DNA of 48,212 nucleotides from an uncultured Rhodospirillales bacterium (lineage in GTDB: Bacteria > Pseudomonadota > Alphaproteobacteria > Acetobacterales > Acetobacteraceae): assembly GCA_903865895.1 (NCBI GenBank), contig CAIPLM010000075.1, positions 1 through 48,212 on the forward strand, given 5' to 3'. A program made the position numbers and the translations under genes. Below the pieces are notes generated by a model. The model was not told where the DNA came from. It saw nothing but the letters and a program-made list of their open reading frames with translations, and did no database searches. This document shows, one piece after another, positions 24,910 through 32,663 of this stretch. Position 1 is the stretch's first letter. Each line of letters starts with the position of its first letter.

Positions 24910-26103
24910 TCAGGCAATTTCGGCAAGATACCAGTCAAGATACCGCTGCTCATTGGCCTCCATCGGCGCCAGCGGCCCCGGCTCATAGAACCGCGAGCGC
25001 ACGCCCCGCGCGGTGTGCTCGATGATGCGCTTGTCGGCCTCGGACGTGATGCGCCACAGCCAGGTGAGCTTTTCCATATCGAAATCCCGCCCCGCCTCGG
25101 CATCGCCGCGCACCAGCCACAGCAGCTCCATGTCGCATGTGTCGAGACCCCGCGGCATGAAGCGGTAGATCACCCCATGATCGGGGTAGGACACCAGGAA
25201 ACTCGCCGGCCCCAGATGGATCGAGGTCACCCCGCCATCATAGCCGGTGAACTTGCCCATCAGCGGCGCCACCGGTGAGCCGTCGGGCGAGCCGGTCTGC
25301 ACCCCGTCATAGAGCGCGTAACGGAAGCAATCGATCGCCTCCTCCCCCTTGGCAGAAGACCAATGGGTGAGCGTGGCAACCTCGACACCGAGCGCCCGCG
25401 TGCGCGCCTCCATCGCCGCATTCAGCTTGGCGATGCGCGGCGCCGGCTGCTCAAGGGCGTGCAGTTTGGAGTATTCGGGGTGGCTCGGGCTGCAATGGTA
25501 GCATTCCACGTAGTTCTCAACCGCGAGCTTCCAGTTGGCGTCGAGCGGATAGGTCTCCGCGTGCACCACTTTCGCATCCGCCCAGCCATAGGCCCCGAGC
25601 GCCCCATGTAGCGTCGCCTCGACATGCCCGAACGCGACCGGCTCGGCGGCAAAGTTGATGAACAGCGCCCCCTCCACCTCCCGGCAATGGATTTGCCGCA
25701 GCCCATGCCCCGCCCGATCGAACTCGGCCGGCATGTGCCGCGCCGAATCCAGGCTGCCATCAAGCGCGTAGGTCCAGCCGTGATAGGGGCAGGCGAACAG
25801 GGTAGTATGTCCGGCCTTGGCCGTGCACACCTCGGCCCCGCGATGGCGGCACACATTGAGCAGCGCGCGGATCACCCCGTCCTTGCCGCGCACGATAATC
25901 ACCGTCTCTTCGCCATAGGTGGTGGTGAAGAAATCCCCGGCCTTCGCCACCTGGCTGGCATGGCCGACGCACAGCCAGTGCCGCAGGAACAGCCGCTCCA
26001 TGTCATGCGCATACACCGCCGGATCGGCATAAAACCCCCGCACCAACGCCATCCCTTTCTGCTGGGCGGCAAGCAGGGCGGCGACTTCAGGCGGTGCAGG
26101 CAT
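24910..26103 (-). CDS. Rieske non-haem iron oxygenase, alpha subunit (GbcA-like)
   Basis: A 397-residue ring-hydroxylating or demethylating oxygenase. The Rieske [2Fe-2S] site is C85-R-H87 and C105-P-Y-H108. The mononuclear iron site shows ENYVECYHCSPSH, with His203 and His208, and Glu200 as the acid that bridges to the Rieske domain; the third ligand should be a C-terminal Asp that I have not pinned down. The overall look resembles glycine-betaine/quaternary-amine oxygenases more than aromatic dioxygenases. The start at 26103 has a GAGGAT site; the frame is open 63 bases further upstream. No ferredoxin or reductase gene is adjacent, so electrons must come from elsewhere. The ETF-QO gene lies 105 bases upstream on the same strand. 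Confidence 0.88.
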   Translation of the reverse strand: MPAPPEVAALLAAQQKGMALVRGFYADPAVYAHDMERLFLRHWLCVGHASQVAKAGDFFTTTYGEETVIIVRGKDGVIRALLNVCRHRGAEVCTAKAGHTTLFACPYHGWTYALDGSLDSARHMPAEFDRAGHGLRQIHCREVEGALFINFAAEPVAFGHVEATLHGALGAYGWADAKVVHAETYPLDANWKLAVENYVECYHCSPSHPEYSKLHALEQPAPRIAKLNAAMEARTRALGVEVATLTHWSSAKGEEAIDCFRYALYDGVQTGSPDGSPVAPLMGKFTGYDGGVTSIHLGPASFLVSYPDHGVIYRFMPRGLDTCDMELLWLVRGDAEAGRDFDMEKLTWLWRITSEADKRIIEHTARGVRSRFYEPGPLAPMEANEQRYLDWYLAEIA

Positions 26104-26208
26104 GGCAATCCTCGCGGTGCTTTGGCGGGAGATTAGCACGCTGCCGGGGTTCGGGGAGACAGGCACGGCCGGTCTCTCCTTCTCAAACAGGAACCTTTTT
26201 TGGTCGCC

Positions 26209-27840
26209 TTACATCCCGCCCGGATAGGCCGGCCCGCCACCGCCCTCGGGCGTCGCCCAGTCGATGTTCTGGCTGGGGTCCTTGATGTCGCAGGTTTTGC
26301 AGTGCACGCAGTTCTGCGCGTTGATCTGCAAGCGCGGCTCCCCCTCCTCGACGCCGACGATCTCATAGACGCCGGCCGGGCAGTAACGCGTCTCGGGGCT
26401 GCGATAGCGGTTCCAGTTGAGATCAATCGCTACCGATGGCTTGCGCAGCTGAAGATGAACCGGCTGGTTTTCCTCGTGGTTGGTGTTGGAGATGAACACC
26501 GAGGAGTTGCGGTCGAAGGTCAGCTTGCCGTCGGGCTTGGGATAGTCGATGCGTTGCGCGGCATCGGCCTCCATCAGCGTCTCGTTATCGGCATGCGGCA
26601 GATGCAGCGTCCAGGGTGCCTTGCCGCGGAACACGTAGGTGTCGATCGCCGCGTTGATCATGCCGCCCCAGAAGCCGAACTTGGCGAAGCCCGGGCGGAT
26701 GTTGCGCACGCTGTGCAGCTCGTCCCACAGCCAGGATTCGCGCAGTTTCTCGGGGTAGGTGTAGGGCTCCACCGCCCGGTCACCCGCCATCGCCTCGGCC
26801 ACCGCTTCGGCGGCCAGCATGCCGGATTTCATCGCGGTATGGGTGCCCTTGATCTTCGGCACATTGAGGAAGCCGGCCGTGTCGCCCACCAGGCAGCCAC
26901 CGGGGAAAGTCAGCTTGGGGAGGGACTGGAAGCCGCCCTCGCTGATCGCCCGCGCGCCATAGGCGATGCGCCGCCCGCCCTCGAAGTTCTTGCGCATCTC
27001 GGGATGGGTCTTGAGCCGCTGCATCTCCTCGAAGGGGGAGAGCCAGGGGTTCTTGTAGTCCAGCCCCACCACATAGCCGTAGGAGACCATGTTCTCGCCC
27101 CAGTGGTAGAGGAACGAGCCGCCATAGACGTCCGTCGTCACCGGCCAGCCGACGGTGTGGATGATGGTGCCGGGCTTGTGGATCTCCTTCGGCACCTCCC
27201 ACAGCTCCTTGATGCCGATGCCGTAGGTCTGCGGGTCAACGCCCTTGCGGAGGTTGAAGGTGTCGAACAGCTTCTTGGTCAGGCTGCCGCGGCAGCCCTC
27301 GGCGAAGATGGTGTAGGCGGCGCGCAGCTCCATGCCGGGCTGATGGTTGGGGCCGGGCTCACCGTTCTTCTCGATCCCCATGTCGCCGGTGGCGACGCCG
27401 ACCACGCGGCCATCCTCGATCAGCGTCTCGGCGGCGGCGAAGCCGGGGTAGATCTCCACCCCGAGCGCCTCGGCCTGGGCGCCGAGCCAGCGCACCACGT
27501 TGCCGAGCGAGGAGATGTAGTTGCCGTGGTTGTGCAGCGTCGGCGGCGTCGGCAGCTGGATGGCGCCGTTCTTGGTAAGGAACAGGAACCGGTCATCCGC
27601 GGCCGGCGTGGTGAGCGGCGCGCCGAGCTCCTTCCAGTCCGGCAGCAGCTCGTTCAGCGAGCGAGGCTCGATCACCGCGCCGGAGAGGATATGGGCGCCG
27701 ACCTCGCCGCCCTTTTCCACCACGCAGACCGCCGCTTCGGGGGCAAGCTGTTTGAGGCGGATCGCGGCGGCCAGGCCGGACGGGCCGGCGCCCACGATCA
27801 CCACATCGAATTCCATCTGCTCGCGCACGGCGTCGGCCAT
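26209..27840 (-). CDS. etfD: Electron transfer flavoprotein-ubiquinone oxidoreductase
   Basis: A 543-residue membrane-bound flavo-iron-sulfur protein that passes electrons from ETF to ubiquinone, serving acyl-CoA and other flavin dehydrogenases. FDVVIVGAGPSGLAAAIRL is the FAD-binding start, and GAHILSGAVIEPRSL and GDTAGFLNVPKIKGTHTAM are characteristic of the family. The C-terminal 4Fe-4S motif is present as CPAGVYEIVG followed by NCVHCKTCDIKDP. Length matches the family. Start 27840 follows GAGGGA. ETF subunit genes are not in the window. It would logically serve the acyl-CoA dehydrogenase at 3032-4177, though the two genes are far apart. Confidence 0.96.
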   Translation of the reverse strand: MADAVREQMEFDVVIVGAGPSGLAAAIRLKQLAPEAAVCVVEKGGEVGAHILSGAVIEPRSLNELLPDWKELGAPLTTPAADDRFLFLTKNGAIQLPTPPTLHNHGNYISSLGNVVRWLGAQAEALGVEIYPGFAAAETLIEDGRVVGVATGDMGIEKNGEPGPNHQPGMELRAAYTIFAEGCRGSLTKKLFDTFNLRKGVDPQTYGIGIKELWEVPKEIHKPGTIIHTVGWPVTTDVYGGSFLYHWGENMVSYGYVVGLDYKNPWLSPFEEMQRLKTHPEMRKNFEGGRRIAYGARAISEGGFQSLPKLTFPGGCLVGDTAGFLNVPKIKGTHTAMKSGMLAAEAVAEAMAGDRAVEPYTYPEKLRESWLWDELHSVRNIRPGFAKFGFWGGMINAAIDTYVFRGKAPWTLHLPHADNETLMEADAAQRIDYPKPDGKLTFDRNSSVFISNTNHEENQPVHLQLRKPSVAIDLNWNRYRSPETRYCPAGVYEIVGVEEGEPRLQINAQNCVHCKTCDIKDPSQNIDWATPEGGGGPAYPGGM

Positions 27841-27954
27841 ATCCGTTCCCTCTGTTCCCGCCCGGACACAGGGGCGTGGAGCACAATCTAGGGGCGGATG
27901 CGGCGTTGCGCAAAACCCGCTGGCAAAATATCGCGCGACGGGAAAGGATGCGGC

Positions 27955-28755
27955 ATGGATGCATTGGCGGCATTGCGGCTGCAGCTCGAATGGGGAGCCG
28001 ACGAGGCGCTCGGCGAACTGCCGGTCGATCGCTTCGCGGCGCCCGCCGCCCGCCCGCATATCGCCGAGGCGCCAAGGCGCGACTCCTCGCCATCCGCCGC
28101 CCCGCCAGCGCCAAAGCCGGCTGCCCCGCCGCCGCCCGCCGCCCTGCCAATGCCGGCCCAGCGGGCGCGCGACATCGCGGCGGGGTGCAAGTCGCTGGCT
28201 GACCTCCGGGCCGCCTTGGCCGCCTTCGACGGCTGCCCGCTCTCCACCACCGCGACCAACCTGGTGTTCGCCGATGGGAACCCCGCGTCCGGGCTGATGC
28301 TGGTCGGCGAAGGACCCGGCGCCGAGGAGGATCGCGCCGGCCTGCCCTTCGTCGGCGCCTCCGGCCAATTTCTCGACCGCATGCTGGCCTCCATCGGGCT
28401 CGACCGGAGCGCCTATTACATCACCAACCTCATCCCCTGGCGCCCGCCCGGCAATCGCAACCCGACCGATTCGGAAATCGTGGTCTGCCTGCCCTTCCTG
28501 CTGCGCCATATCGCACTGGTGCGGCCGAAGCGGCTGGTGCTGCTGGGCAATATGTCCGTGCAATCCGTGCTCGGCACCAAGACCGGTATCACCCGCATGC
28601 GTGGCCGCTGGGTGGAGGCGCACATCGAAGGGCTCACAGCCCCGGTGCCGGCGCTGCCGATGCTGCATCCCGCCTATCTGCTGCGCAACCACGGCGCCAA
28701 GCGCGAGGCCTGGGCCGATATGATCGCGCTGCGCCGGGCGCTGGACGAAAACTAG
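27955..28755 (+). CDS. Uracil-DNA glycosylase, family 4 type
   Basis: A 266-residue DNA repair enzyme that removes uracil from DNA. Motif 1 is GEGPGAEEDRAGLPFVG, and motif 2 is LHPAYLLRN near the end; WRPPGNRNPT is typical of the family-4 group. About 95 N-terminal residues, rich in Ala and Pro, precede the catalytic domain. Where thermophilic family-4 enzymes have CxxC for the 4Fe-4S cluster, this one has FDGCPLS with a single Cys, so the cluster may be incomplete. Start 27955 has GGAAAGGA just upstream. It diverges from ETF-QO and converges with the arginase-like gene, whose stop is 4 bases away. Confidence 0.9.
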   Translation: MDALAALRLQLEWGADEALGELPVDRFAAPAARPHIAEAPRRDSSPSAAPPAPKPAAPPPPAALPMPAQRARDIAAGCKSLADLRAALAAFDGCPLSTTATNLVFADGNPASGLMLVGEGPGAEEDRAGLPFVGASGQFLDRMLASIGLDRSAYYITNLIPWRPPGNRNPTDSEIVVCLPFLLRHIALVRPKRLVLLGNMSVQSVLGTKTGITRMRGRWVEAHIEGLTAPVPALPMLHPAYLLRNHGAKREAWADMIALRRALDEN

Positions 28756-28759
28756 TCGG

Positions 28760-29626
28760 TTAGCGCCCTACCAGCGCCGCCACCGCTAGATCGGCCGCTA
28801 GGCGAGCGCCACGGCGCTCCGGGTCACCCGAGGGATCATACGCGGCAAGGCCGATGCAGCGCAGCGGCACGGCCTGGGCGGCGGCGGTAACGGAGGCCAA
28901 CAGGGCAGCCCGGCTGGGCCAGTGCGGCGCCGGCGTCAGCGCACCCGGCAGTTCGTCGGGCCCGGCGACGTCGAGATCGATATGCATGTACCAGCCAGGC
29001 GCAGCGCCGGCGCGCGGTGCTAGCAGGGCGGCAGTGCGGGCATCAGCGTCCGCCCCCATCGCATCGGCATCGAGCCGCGCGATCGGGTTGGCGCTGAGGG
29101 CTGCCTCCTCCTCCACATCGAGGTCAGAGGCGCCGATCAGCGCCGCGGCCTCGGCCAGCACCGGGGCAGCGAGCCCGGCGGACTCGCGCCAGTCATCGAA
29201 TTCCCAGCCGAGACACACGGCATAGGGCATGCCGCCGAGCAGCCCGGTGCCGGTGGTGGCCAGCGTGTGCATGTCGCCATGCGCGTCATACCACACGATC
29301 CCCGCCGTCCCGCAGGCTTTGGCCACCCCGCCGGCGGGGCCAACCGCCTGGGTGCAATTGCCCTGCAACACCATCGGCATCGCCCCCTCCCCGATCGCCG
29401 CCGCCACCGCATCCGACACCATGGCAGCGATAACGCCGAGATTGGTGACCGGATCGCGGGTGCGCCGCTCACGGGGGAAGACGATCTCCACCGGTTCGGC
29501 GACGGTATGGCCGTTTTGCCGGAGAGTATCGGCGAGCCCGCCAGCCATCATCGCTGCGGGGCCTTTCGCGGCGCCCCAGCGGGCGACGTCTCCGGCGTAG
29601 GGGACCAGAATGGGGATGATATGCAT
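28760..29626 (-). CDS. Arginase/ureohydrolase-family protein with altered metal site
   Basis: A 288-residue ureohydrolase-fold protein. The DAHxD metal motif is present as WYDAHGDMHT (Asp114, His116, Asp118), and the second motif as HIDLDV (Asp217, Asp219). The first manganese ligand of true arginases, the His of GGDHS, is replaced: the segment reads LQGNCTQAVG with Cys91. The His of the arginase substrate loop is also missing (TGTGLLGGMP). It therefore may bind different metals or substrate, or act as a related amidinohydrolase. Its gene converges with uracil-DNA glycosylase and sits 72 bases downstream of the LLM oxidoreductase on the same strand. I would not call it arginase without assay. 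Confidence 0.85.
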   Translation of the reverse strand: MHIIPILVPYAGDVARWGAAKGPAAMMAGGLADTLRQNGHTVAEPVEIVFPRERRTRDPVTNLGVIAAMVSDAVAAAIGEGAMPMVLQGNCTQAVGPAGGVAKACGTAGIVWYDAHGDMHTLATTGTGLLGGMPYAVCLGWEFDDWRESAGLAAPVLAEAAALIGASDLDVEEEAALSANPIARLDADAMGADADARTAALLAPRAGAAPGWYMHIDLDVAGPDELPGALTPAPHWPSRAALLASVTAAAQAVPLRCIGLAAYDPSGDPERRGARLAADLAVAALVGR

Positions 29627-29698
29627 TGCGATGCTCGGACGTTCTGGACCGTACTATAGGTGGCAGGCGGTGGCGGCGGCAATCCGGCGTAACCCCCG

Positions 29699-30769
29699 TC
29701 AGCCGAAGGCGCGCATCACCGCCGCCCAATCCTCGATCGCCGCCTCCTGCCCGGGGGTCAGCTGCACGGTGAACTGGGTGTAGCCGGCATCGCGCAGCCG
29801 GCCGACGCGTTCCACCAGCGCGTCGCGCGTGCCGGTGAAGGTGGTGCGGCGGATCAGCTCCGGGGTGATGAAGCGGCGCTCCTCATCCTTCACCACCATG
29901 AGATGGCCGCGATGGTTCTCGATCCAAGGCGCGTCGGCGGGGGTGAAGCCGCGGGCCATGGCGACGTAGCCGGCGACCTCGTCGGCCACTTCCACGGGGA
30001 TCGGGGAGGTGTTGGGCAGGCCCGAGAGCGCCTCGTCAGCGGCGCGGTGCAGCAGCACGGCGGCACGGGGGCCGGCCTGGGCGATCGCACGTGGGCTATC
30101 GAGCGCCTCGCCGGGGGCGAGTACGCAGCCAAGCGCGAAGGCCACGGCGCCGAGCCCGCCCGCATCCCGCCCGGAGGCGGCCCAGGCGGCGCGCATGCCC
30201 TCCATCGCCTTGGCGCCGCCCGCCTCGTCACCCACGAAGTTGATCCAGCCGGCGCCGAGCTTCGCCGTCAGCGCCATCGCCTTGGGGCCATAGGCGGAGA
30301 GGTGGAGCGCGACCGGGTCGGTGGTGTTGATCAGGCCGAGTTCGGGGTTGAGGAAGCGGATTTTGCGGCGCTGACCCTCGATGCTGGTCTCCACCATCTC
30401 GCCGCGCATCAGCGCCATCACCACGCGGATATATTCGGCCATTTCGCTGAGCTTGATCGCGCCGAGCCCCATGGCGCGCCGCCCGGTGAACCCGGTGCCG
30501 ACGCCGAAATCGATCCGCCCGGGAGCGAGCTTGTTGAGTGAGGCGAAGGCGTTTGCGGTAACGGCGGCGATGCGGTTGGAGGGGATCAGCACGCCGGTGC
30601 CGAGGCGGATGCGGCTGGTCTTCACCGCCGCCGCGCCCATCGCGACGAAGCAATCCGCGCTCAACATTTGCGTGTCGTAGAACCAGGCGTGGCTGAAGCC
30701 GAGCTCTTCCGCCCTGGCGGCGACTTTCCATGAGTCCGCGTCGGTTGCGAGCGCGATGCCGAATTGCAT
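29699..30769 (-). CDS. LLM-class flavin-dependent oxidoreductase
   Basis: A 356-residue bacterial-luciferase-like TIM-barrel oxidoreductase. EELGFSHAWFYDTQM, RIRLGTGVLIPSNR and RIDFGVGTGFTGRRAMG are the family's conserved segments. Members use reduced FMN or F420; nothing here decides which, and F420 would be unusual in this type of organism. The C-terminal part (TFTGTRDALVERVGRLRDAG) is also typical. A good ribosome site (AGGGAGAA) lies 7 bases before the start. It may be co-transcribed with the arginase-like gene downstream. Substrate unknown. Confidence 0.9.
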   Translation of the reverse strand: MQFGIALATDADSWKVAARAEELGFSHAWFYDTQMLSADCFVAMGAAAVKTSRIRLGTGVLIPSNRIAAVTANAFASLNKLAPGRIDFGVGTGFTGRRAMGLGAIKLSEMAEYIRVVMALMRGEMVETSIEGQRRKIRFLNPELGLINTTDPVALHLSAYGPKAMALTAKLGAGWINFVGDEAGGAKAMEGMRAAWAASGRDAGGLGAVAFALGCVLAPGEALDSPRAIAQAGPRAAVLLHRAADEALSGLPNTSPIPVEVADEVAGYVAMARGFTPADAPWIENHRGHLMVVKDEERRFITPELIRRTTFTGTRDALVERVGRLRDAGYTQFTVQLTPGQEAAIEDWAAVMRAFG

Positions 30770-30900
30770 TTCGATTTCTCCCTGGGCGTTGCCGCCGATG
30801 CTTCGCGCAGAAGCGGCCTTCGCGCAATGCGGGGCGGCGCTTTACCACCGGTTAGACATTCTCGGGCTAGGTGCCCTGCATGAGCCGAACGGAGATGGCA

Positions 30901-31497
30901 ATGGCCGAACTTGACCAGGGCATCGAGGCGCGCCTGCGCGAGGCCGTGCGTGCCGAAACCGAGCCCGGATTTGCCGCGCTGCATCGCCTTGTTGACCGGC
31001 GGATCGCCGAGCTGAGCGCCGAGTTGCACGGCGCGGTGCAGCTGATGGACTACAGCGAGGCCAATCTGGCCGACAAAATCGCCAAGGTGCAGGAGCAGAT
31101 CGCCAGCGTTGTCGCCGCGCCCAGCCAGGAGGCGCGCAATAGCGGGCTTGAGCTCGAATCGATCATCCAGATGACCGAGGCCGCCGCCAACCGCATTATG
31201 GAGGCCGCCGAAGCGATCGATGACTGGGTGCGCAGCGGCGCGCGGGACGCTGAGGGCGCCGCCGAGGTCAGCGACAAGATCAACGCGATTTTCGAGGCCT
31301 GTGCCTTCCAGGACCTCACCAGCCAGCGGGTGCGCCGGGCGATCGAGCATCTCGAGCGGGTGGAGACCGTGCTGGGTGGCATGATCGAACCAGGCGCACC
31401 GGCGCCGACGCCGATCGACGCGCCGGTGCCCTTCGTCCATCACCCCTCCCGCGGGCCGGATCTGCCGCAGGATGATATCGACCGGCTGCTTGCCTAA
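30901..31497 (+). CDS. cheZ: CheZ-like chemotaxis protein phosphatase
   Basis: A 198-residue, almost wholly helical protein. ACAFQDLTSQRVRRAIEHL contains the CheZ catalytic pair, Asp138 and Gln142, which position water to dephosphorylate CheY-P. The long helical region before it fits the CheZ four-helix hairpin. After a Pro-rich linker (about 163-186) the C-terminus is LPQDDIDRLLA, the same type of peptide that binds CheY at the CheZ C-terminus and resembles the FliM N-terminal peptide. The start at 30901 is chosen because GGAG lies 6 bases upstream; ATG codons at 30880 and 30895 are alternatives. No che or fli gene is nearby, and it overlaps the convergent methyltransferase stop by 4 bases. 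Confidence 0.88.
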   Translation: MAELDQGIEARLREAVRAETEPGFAALHRLVDRRIAELSAELHGAVQLMDYSEANLADKIAKVQEQIASVVAAPSQEARNSGLELESIIQMTEAAANRIMEAAEAIDDWVRSGARDAEGAAEVSDKINAIFEACAFQDLTSQRVRRAIEHLERVETVLGGMIEPGAPAPTPIDAPVPFVHHPSRGPDLPQDDIDRLLA

Positions 31498-32258
31498 ACG
31501 GTGGCCATGATGAACAGGCGGCGGAACGGCAGCAGCGTGGTACCATCGGCGCGGCGCGGGTATTCGGGGCGAAGCGCGGCCGCATAGGCGGCGAGGAAGT
31601 CTGGCCGCATATCCGCCGGCAGGCGATCGAGGAAGGGCTTCAGGCTGGTGCCCATGGCCCATTGCACCACGGCGTCCTCGCCGGTCAGCACGTGGAGATA
31701 GGTGGTCTCCCAAATATCCAGCCTGGCCACGATGGGCCGCAGAATGTCGTAGTACTCTCCGGGTTCGAGGATGGCACGTGCGGCGTCGACATCGGCGAGC
31801 AGGCCGGCCCAGGGGCCATCGGCGGCGACCTGTTGCTGCAACCGGCGCAGCGGCGCGTTGTGCATCGCCGGCATCTGCACCGCGAGCACGCCGCCCGGGG
31901 CCAACTGGCCGACGAGACGGGGGAACAGCGCCGCATGCCCGCCGCGCCAATGCAGCGCCGCGTTGGAATAGATCAGATCGACCGGCGCCGCCGGGGTCCA
32001 GGTGGAGAAATCCCCAAGTTCGAACCAGCAGGTGGGTGCTGCGGCGCGCGCCCGCTCCAGCATCGGCGCCGAGCCGTCGATGCCCAGCACCGAGGCCGCG
32101 GGCCAGCGCCGCGCCAGGATGGCGGTGACGTTGCCGGGCCCGCAGCCGAGATCGACGATGCTGGCGGGTTGCGCGAGGTCGACCCGGGCCATGAGATCGA
32201 GCCCCGGGCGGAGGCGCTCATCGCTGTAGCGCAGGTATTGCCTAGGGTCCCACTCCAT
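31494..32258 (-). CDS. tam: SAM-dependent methyltransferase, trans-aconitate 2-methyltransferase-like
   Basis: A 254-residue class I methyltransferase. MEWDPRQYLRYSDERLRPG is the typical Tam start, VDLGCGPGNVT is the SAM-binding motif I, GIDGSAPMLE motif II, and DLIYSNAALHW the motif near the substrate. Tam methylates trans-aconitate, an inhibitor of the citric acid cycle, at a carboxylate. The start at 32258 matches the family's MEWDP; an ATG six codons upstream would overlap the preceding gene. That gene, the small membrane protein, ends 4 bases before it, so they are likely one operon. Specificity is inferred from family resemblance. Confidence 0.88.
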   Translation of the reverse strand: MEWDPRQYLRYSDERLRPGLDLMARVDLAQPASIVDLGCGPGNVTAILARRWPAASVLGIDGSAPMLERARAAAPTCWFELGDFSTWTPAAPVDLIYSNAALHWRGGHAALFPRLVGQLAPGGVLAVQMPAMHNAPLRRLQQQVAADGPWAGLLADVDAARAILEPGEYYDILRPIVARLDIWETTYLHVLTGEDAVVQWAMGTSLKPFLDRLPADMRPDFLAAYAAALRPEYPRRADGTTLLPFRRLFIMATV

Positions 32259-32262
32259 GGCG

Positions 32263-32592
32263 CTAGGCGGTGCCAATAATGCGCTTGGCGTCCGTCGCGG
32301 CGCTGCGGCAGGTCGCGGTCGCCTGGTCCATGGCGCGGGAGATCGCCTCGGCGATGTCGCGCACCGCGGGGTCGGCGTGGGATTCGAGCCGCTCGGTCAT
32401 CAGCATAGCCGGCGAGAGGGCGCCGCGAATGTCGTGCGTGGTGCGGCTGAGCACGCCGGCGAGGTCCGCCGCTCTGGTGTCTTCGGGCGGCGCAGGTGGC
32501 TCGGGGGCTGGTCCACGTCGCAGCACGGCGATCCCCCAGCCGGCTGCGAGGCCAACCAGCAGGGCGAGGACGGGGACGATAATATCAGCCAT
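32263..32592 (-). CDS. Small membrane protein with a histidine-kinase-type dimerisation helix but no kinase domain
   Basis: A 109-residue protein: one membrane helix at about 4-23, a Pro-rich linker (26-37), then LAGVLSRTTHDIRGALSPAMLMTERL, which resembles the H-box of histidine kinases, with His53 in the phospho-acceptor position. A second helix follows (PAVRDIAEAISRAMDQATATC). There is no ATP-binding domain; the protein ends just after this helical pair. Start 32592 has AAGGAT upstream. It could be a phosphotransfer or antagonist protein in a two-component pathway, or just a DHp-like four-helix dimer with another role. No kinase or response regulator gene adjoins it. It precedes the Tam-like gene by 4 bases. 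Confidence 0.72.
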   Translation of the reverse strand: MADIIVPVLALLVGLAAGWGIAVLRRGPAPEPPAPPEDTRAADLAGVLSRTTHDIRGALSPAMLMTERLESHADPAVRDIAEAISRAMDQATATCRSAATDAKRIIGTA

Positions 32593-32663
32593 GCCGGCGA
32601 TCCTTGCTGAACGCCCAGCGGGCAAACCACGGCCCGCCCCGCCCCGTCAAGGTAAGCGCCCCG

